15,735 nucleotides of DNA from assembly GCA_015487435.1 (NCBI GenBank), contig WFPU01000169.1:1-15735 (forward strand), written 5' to 3'. Made by a program: the position numbers and the translations under genes. Below, in pieces: positions 13,405-15,735 of the stretch; within the stretch, counting starts at the first letter, position 1; every line of letters starts with the position of its first letter. Below the pieces are notes generated by a model. The model had not been told where the DNA came from and ran no database searches. It worked only from the letters and a program-made list of their open reading frames with translations. The DNA comes from Sulfurimonas sp. GTDB taxonomy: Bacteria > Campylobacterota > Campylobacteria > Campylobacterales > Sulfurimonadaceae.

Positions 13405-14436
13405 TTAAATAATTAACATAGCATCGCCATAAGAGTAAAAACGGTAGTTGTTTTTTATGGCCTCTGCATAAAGTTGTTGAGTCTTTTTTATCCCTATAAA
13501 TGAAGCTACTAACATTAAAAGTGTAGATTTTGGTAGGTGAAAATTTGTAAGTAGATGATTTACACGGCTTGGTTTATTATTTGGATGTAAAAATAGATTT
13601 GCTTCACCCCTTTGAATTTTTCCGTGTTTTTCATAAAACTCTATAGTCCTTGTTGAAGTTGTCCCTACGCTAAGTATGGAGATATCTGAGTCTAATATTT
13701 TTTTTGCTTTATTTGAGATATCATAATATTCTGAGTGCATAGGATGATCTGTTATAATTTCAGCATCTACAGGTTTAAATGTACCACCTCCAACATGTAA
13801 AGTGACATAAGCATGATTGAAATTATCACAAATCCTTGCATGTTGTTCATCTGTAAAATGTAGAGAGGCAGTTGGAGCTGCTACTGCACCTTCAGCTTTT
13901 GCAAATACACTTTGGTATTCACTTTCATCTGATTTATCATCGTCTCTATTTATATATGGAGGAAGTGGAACATGTCCGATTTTATCAATAATAGGTAGTA
14001 AGTCTTCAAATCTAAGCTTATTTTTATCTGCTGAAAATTCAACAACACGACTTCCGTCATCTTCTAGTTTTATAACTTTTGCAACTAAGTCATCTTTAAA
14101 AAATATCTCTGTATTAACTTTTACCTTTCCGCGAATGTAAACATTTATTTCAAATGCATTCAGCGGTCTATTTATTAAAAGTTCAATTTTTCCACCACTT
14201 ACTTTTTTACCATAAAGTCTTGCTTTAATTACTTTTGTATCATTGAAGATTAAAGCACAGTTTTTTGGAATAAATTTTTCTAAATCATAAAAATGTGTAT
14301 GAATTATTTCATCTGTTTTGCGTATATATATGAGAAGTTTGGCATGATCTCTAGGGCTTACTGGATGTGTAGCTATGAGTTCACTAGGGAGTGTGAAATC
14401 GTAGCTTGAGGTTAGGAGTTCTTTTGAAGTTGGCAA
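13405..14436 (-). CDS. queA: SAM:tRNA ribosyltransferase-isomerase
   Basis: This enzyme transfers the ribosyl group of S-adenosylmethionine to preQ1 in the tRNA anticodon, forming epoxyqueuosine, the second-last step to queuosine. The 343 residues show the family motifs SYDFTLPSELIATHP (11-25), IFNDTKVIKARLYG, HVGGGTFKPV, SVGTTSTRTIE and LLTNFHLPKSTLLMLV near the end. The start is TTG at 14436-14434, behind AAGAGAA; an in-frame stop lies just upstream and no ATG or GTG occurs between it and the conserved SYDF, so TTG is the only reasonable choice. It is 24 bp after tatC and probably the last gene of tatB-tatC-queA. Confidence 0.95.
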   Translation of the reverse strand: MPTSKELLTSSYDFTLPSELIATHPVSPRDHAKLLIYIRKTDEIIHTHFYDLEKFIPKNCALIFNDTKVIKARLYGKKVSGGKIELLINRPLNAFEINVYIRGKVKVNTEIFFKDDLVAKVIKLEDDGSRVVEFSADKNKLRFEDLLPIIDKIGHVPLPPYINRDDDKSDESEYQSVFAKAEGAVAAPTASLHFTDEQHARICDNFNHAYVTLHVGGGTFKPVDAEIITDHPMHSEYYDISNKAKKILDSDISILSVGTTSTRTIEFYEKHGKIQRGEANLFLHPNNKPSRVNHLLTNFHLPKSTLLMLVASFIGIKKTQQLYAEAIKNNYRFYSYGDAMLII

Positions 14437-14460
14437 GTTTGTTTCTCTTTGTTTGATAGG

Positions 14461-15270
14461 TTAATCTTGTTTAGATTCTTCGAATTTGTTAACTTTTGTA
14501 CTTGGTTTAATTGAGCTATCATCAGTTACTTCACCATTAGCTGGATTAACTATCTTTACAATTAAAATAGAAAAACCATAAAGTATAATCAATGGACCAG
14601 CCATAAGAAGTTGAGTTAAAACATCTGGTGGAGTTAAAAGTGCAGCAACGATAAAGATTATGATAACTGCATATTTGAAAAATGAAATCATCTGTTTGTC
14701 GTTTACCATACCAAGTAAGGCTAAAAAATAAGCAAATACTGGAAGCTCAAAGGCTATACCAAATCCAAACATTATTTTTGTAAAAAATCCGACATAATCT
14801 TCAATGTTAATTAGTGGAGTAAATTTAAAACTACCAAAGGTAATCAAGAAATCAAATCCAAATGGGGTCACAATATAGTAAGCAAAAAACACACCAATAG
14901 TAAACATAAAAGTACCACCAAGTACAAAAGGGACAACCATCTTTTTCTCATTATCGTATAATCCAGGAGCAATGAACATCCAAATTTGTAAAAGAATAAT
15001 TGGTAAAGCTCCAAGAATTGCTGCAAAAAATGAAACTTTTAGGGCTACAAAAAAAGCACCACCAACTTGGCTAGTAGTGACCATTCCATCTGCTGCATGG
15101 AGTGATTTTTTGCCAACTTCAGCTAATGCAACATTTAAAGGTTCCACCATCCAAGTAAGTATAGCTTCGTGAAAATAAAACATTACAAAAAACATAACTA
15201 TTAAACTACCAGCAGAAATTGCCAACCTTTTTCTAAGTTCAACGAGGTGAGGTCTTAAATCATCAAACAT
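14461..15270 (-). CDS. tatC: Twin-arginine translocase subunit TatC
   Basis: TatC is the receptor for twin-arginine signal peptides in the inner membrane. The 269 residues contain six membrane helices. Diagnostic features are PHLVELRKRL (7-16, with the signal-peptide-binding Glu11), APGLYDNEKK (101-110), GFGIAFELPV (169-178) and LLTPPDVLTQ (211-220). The ATG at 15270-15268 begins MFDDLRPHL, the normal start; a longer reading from 15339 would add 23 lysine-rich residues and overlap tatB by 77 bases. The chosen start overlaps the tatB stop by eight bases (ATGTTTGA), which suggests translational coupling. It has a short charged tail after the last helix. Confidence 0.95.
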   Translation of the reverse strand: MFDDLRPHLVELRKRLAISAGSLIVMFFVMFYFHEAILTWMVEPLNVALAEVGKKSLHAADGMVTTSQVGGAFFVALKVSFFAAILGALPIILLQIWMFIAPGLYDNEKKMVVPFVLGGTFMFTIGVFFAYYIVTPFGFDFLITFGSFKFTPLINIEDYVGFFTKIMFGFGIAFELPVFAYFLALLGMVNDKQMISFFKYAVIIIFIVAALLTPPDVLTQLLMAGPLIILYGFSILIVKIVNPANGEVTDDSSIKPSTKVNKFEESKQD

Positions 15271-15667
15271 ATGGTGTTTCTTCTTTCTTTTTACTTTTTT
15301 TGTTTTTTTTCTCAAAAGTAATCTCTTCAGGTTTTTCACTATCTTGAACTGTCTCTTTATCTTTTATATCATGGATGATATCATCTCCAATTTTGGATAG
15401 TTTAGAGTTTATTTGTGAAGAATCTGTTGCTTTTTTTAATTCATCTGAAGCATCTAAAAGTTCTTTTCTGTAAGCTAGAGCTTCTTGTTTAATATCTTTT
15501 ACATTCATCTCTTCTTCTATAGAATCTTTTACTGTACCTATAGTTTTTTTAGCATTTCTAAAAAATTTAGCTATCTCAACCATGGCTGATGGAAGTTTGT
15601 CTGGACCTAAAAAAATTATAGCTATAACAGCAATAATAAGTATCTCAGTAAAACCCATACCAAACAT
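15263..15667 (-). CDS. tatB: Twin-arginine translocase subunit TatB
   Basis: TatB works with TatC in recognising twin-arginine precursors. The 134-residue protein has the TatA/B layout: a short N-terminus (MFGMGFTEI with conserved Glu8), one membrane helix (about 8-20), the FLGPDKLP hinge (19-26), an amphipathic helix (about 27-60), and a charged coiled tail. The length and long acidic tail favour TatB over TatA. ATG at 15667-15665 follows GAGG. First gene of tatB-tatC-queA in this window. The tail ends in a lysine-rich patch (KKNKKSKKKEE) encoded partly by the tatC overlap region. Confidence 0.93.
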   Translation of the reverse strand: MFGMGFTEILIIAVIAIIFLGPDKLPSAMVEIAKFFRNAKKTIGTVKDSIEEEMNVKDIKQEALAYRKELLDASDELKKATDSSQINSKLSKIGDDIIHDIKDKETVQDSEKPEEITFEKKNKKSKKKEETPYV

Positions 15668-15698
15668 ATAAAACCTCGTTAAATAAATAATTATGTGG

Positions 15699-15707
15699 AT
15701 TCTAGCA
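15699..15707 (-). promoter_or_regulatory. Promoter of tatB-tatC-queA
   Basis: The minus strand reads TGCTAGAAT at 15707-15699, an extended -10 box (TGn plus TAGAAT, one mismatch to TATAAT) about 32 bp before the tatB start codon. The region upstream is T-rich and no -35 box is clear. Another gene may lie just beyond the window edge. Confidence 0.45.
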
Positions 15708-15735
15708 AAAGAATGATTAAATACAGATATAGTGC

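Noticed and set aside
15271..15339. 23-residue lysine-rich N-terminal extension of TatC
   Set aside because: It lies within tatB in another frame; MFDDLRPHL is the usual TatC start.

Overview
The window is AT-rich chromosomal DNA whose gene content points to a Campylobacterota bacterium, most likely a Sulfurimonas-like, free-living member. The reasons are the tatB-tatC-queA and rpsF-ssb-rpsR orders, a histidine kinase with the H-box AHQWRQPL common in that phylum, promoters with strong TATAAT boxes but poor -35 boxes, a short DprA, and a three-PAS GGDEF-EAL protein. The species call is inference; no rRNA gene is present.

Layout. Positions 1-151 are the left end of an IS3-family insertion sequence, with the first 24 codons of its orfA on the minus strand and a terminal inverted repeat. 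Positions 152-411 hold a probable terminator hairpin, then a promoter merged with a 24-bp perfect inverted repeat in the leader of an orphan membrane histidine kinase (412-1698). Next come serS (minus), a PAS-PAS-PAS-GGDEF-EAL protein (plus), a MetF-type methylenetetrahydrofolate reductase (minus), and serB followed by a small conserved-looking helical protein (plus). Positions 7570-10082 form an accessory-looking segment: two MITE-like elements with related ends bracket a convergent pair, a small secreted cytochrome-c-like protein without a heme motif and an exported repeat/OmpA-like protein. The rest is housekeeping: rpsF-ssb-rpsR (minus) with a TATAAT promoter and a leader of roughly 110 nt, a divergent polysaccharide deacetylase abutting dprA (plus), and tatB-tatC-queA (minus).

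How the genes relate. Three genes touch serine and one-carbon metabolism: SerB makes serine, SerRS charges it, and the MetF-type enzyme reduces the methylene-THF derived from it. metF and serB share a divergent promoter region with overlapping TATAAT boxes. The histidine kinase and the diguanylate cyclase/phosphodiesterase are signalling proteins with no partner encoded here. TatB and TatC belong to the twin-arginine export system.

I found no convincing new defence or biosynthetic system. The most unusual items are the two related MITE-like elements around an accessory gene pair, the 24-bp inverted repeat at the kinase promoter, and the heme-less cytochrome-like protein.
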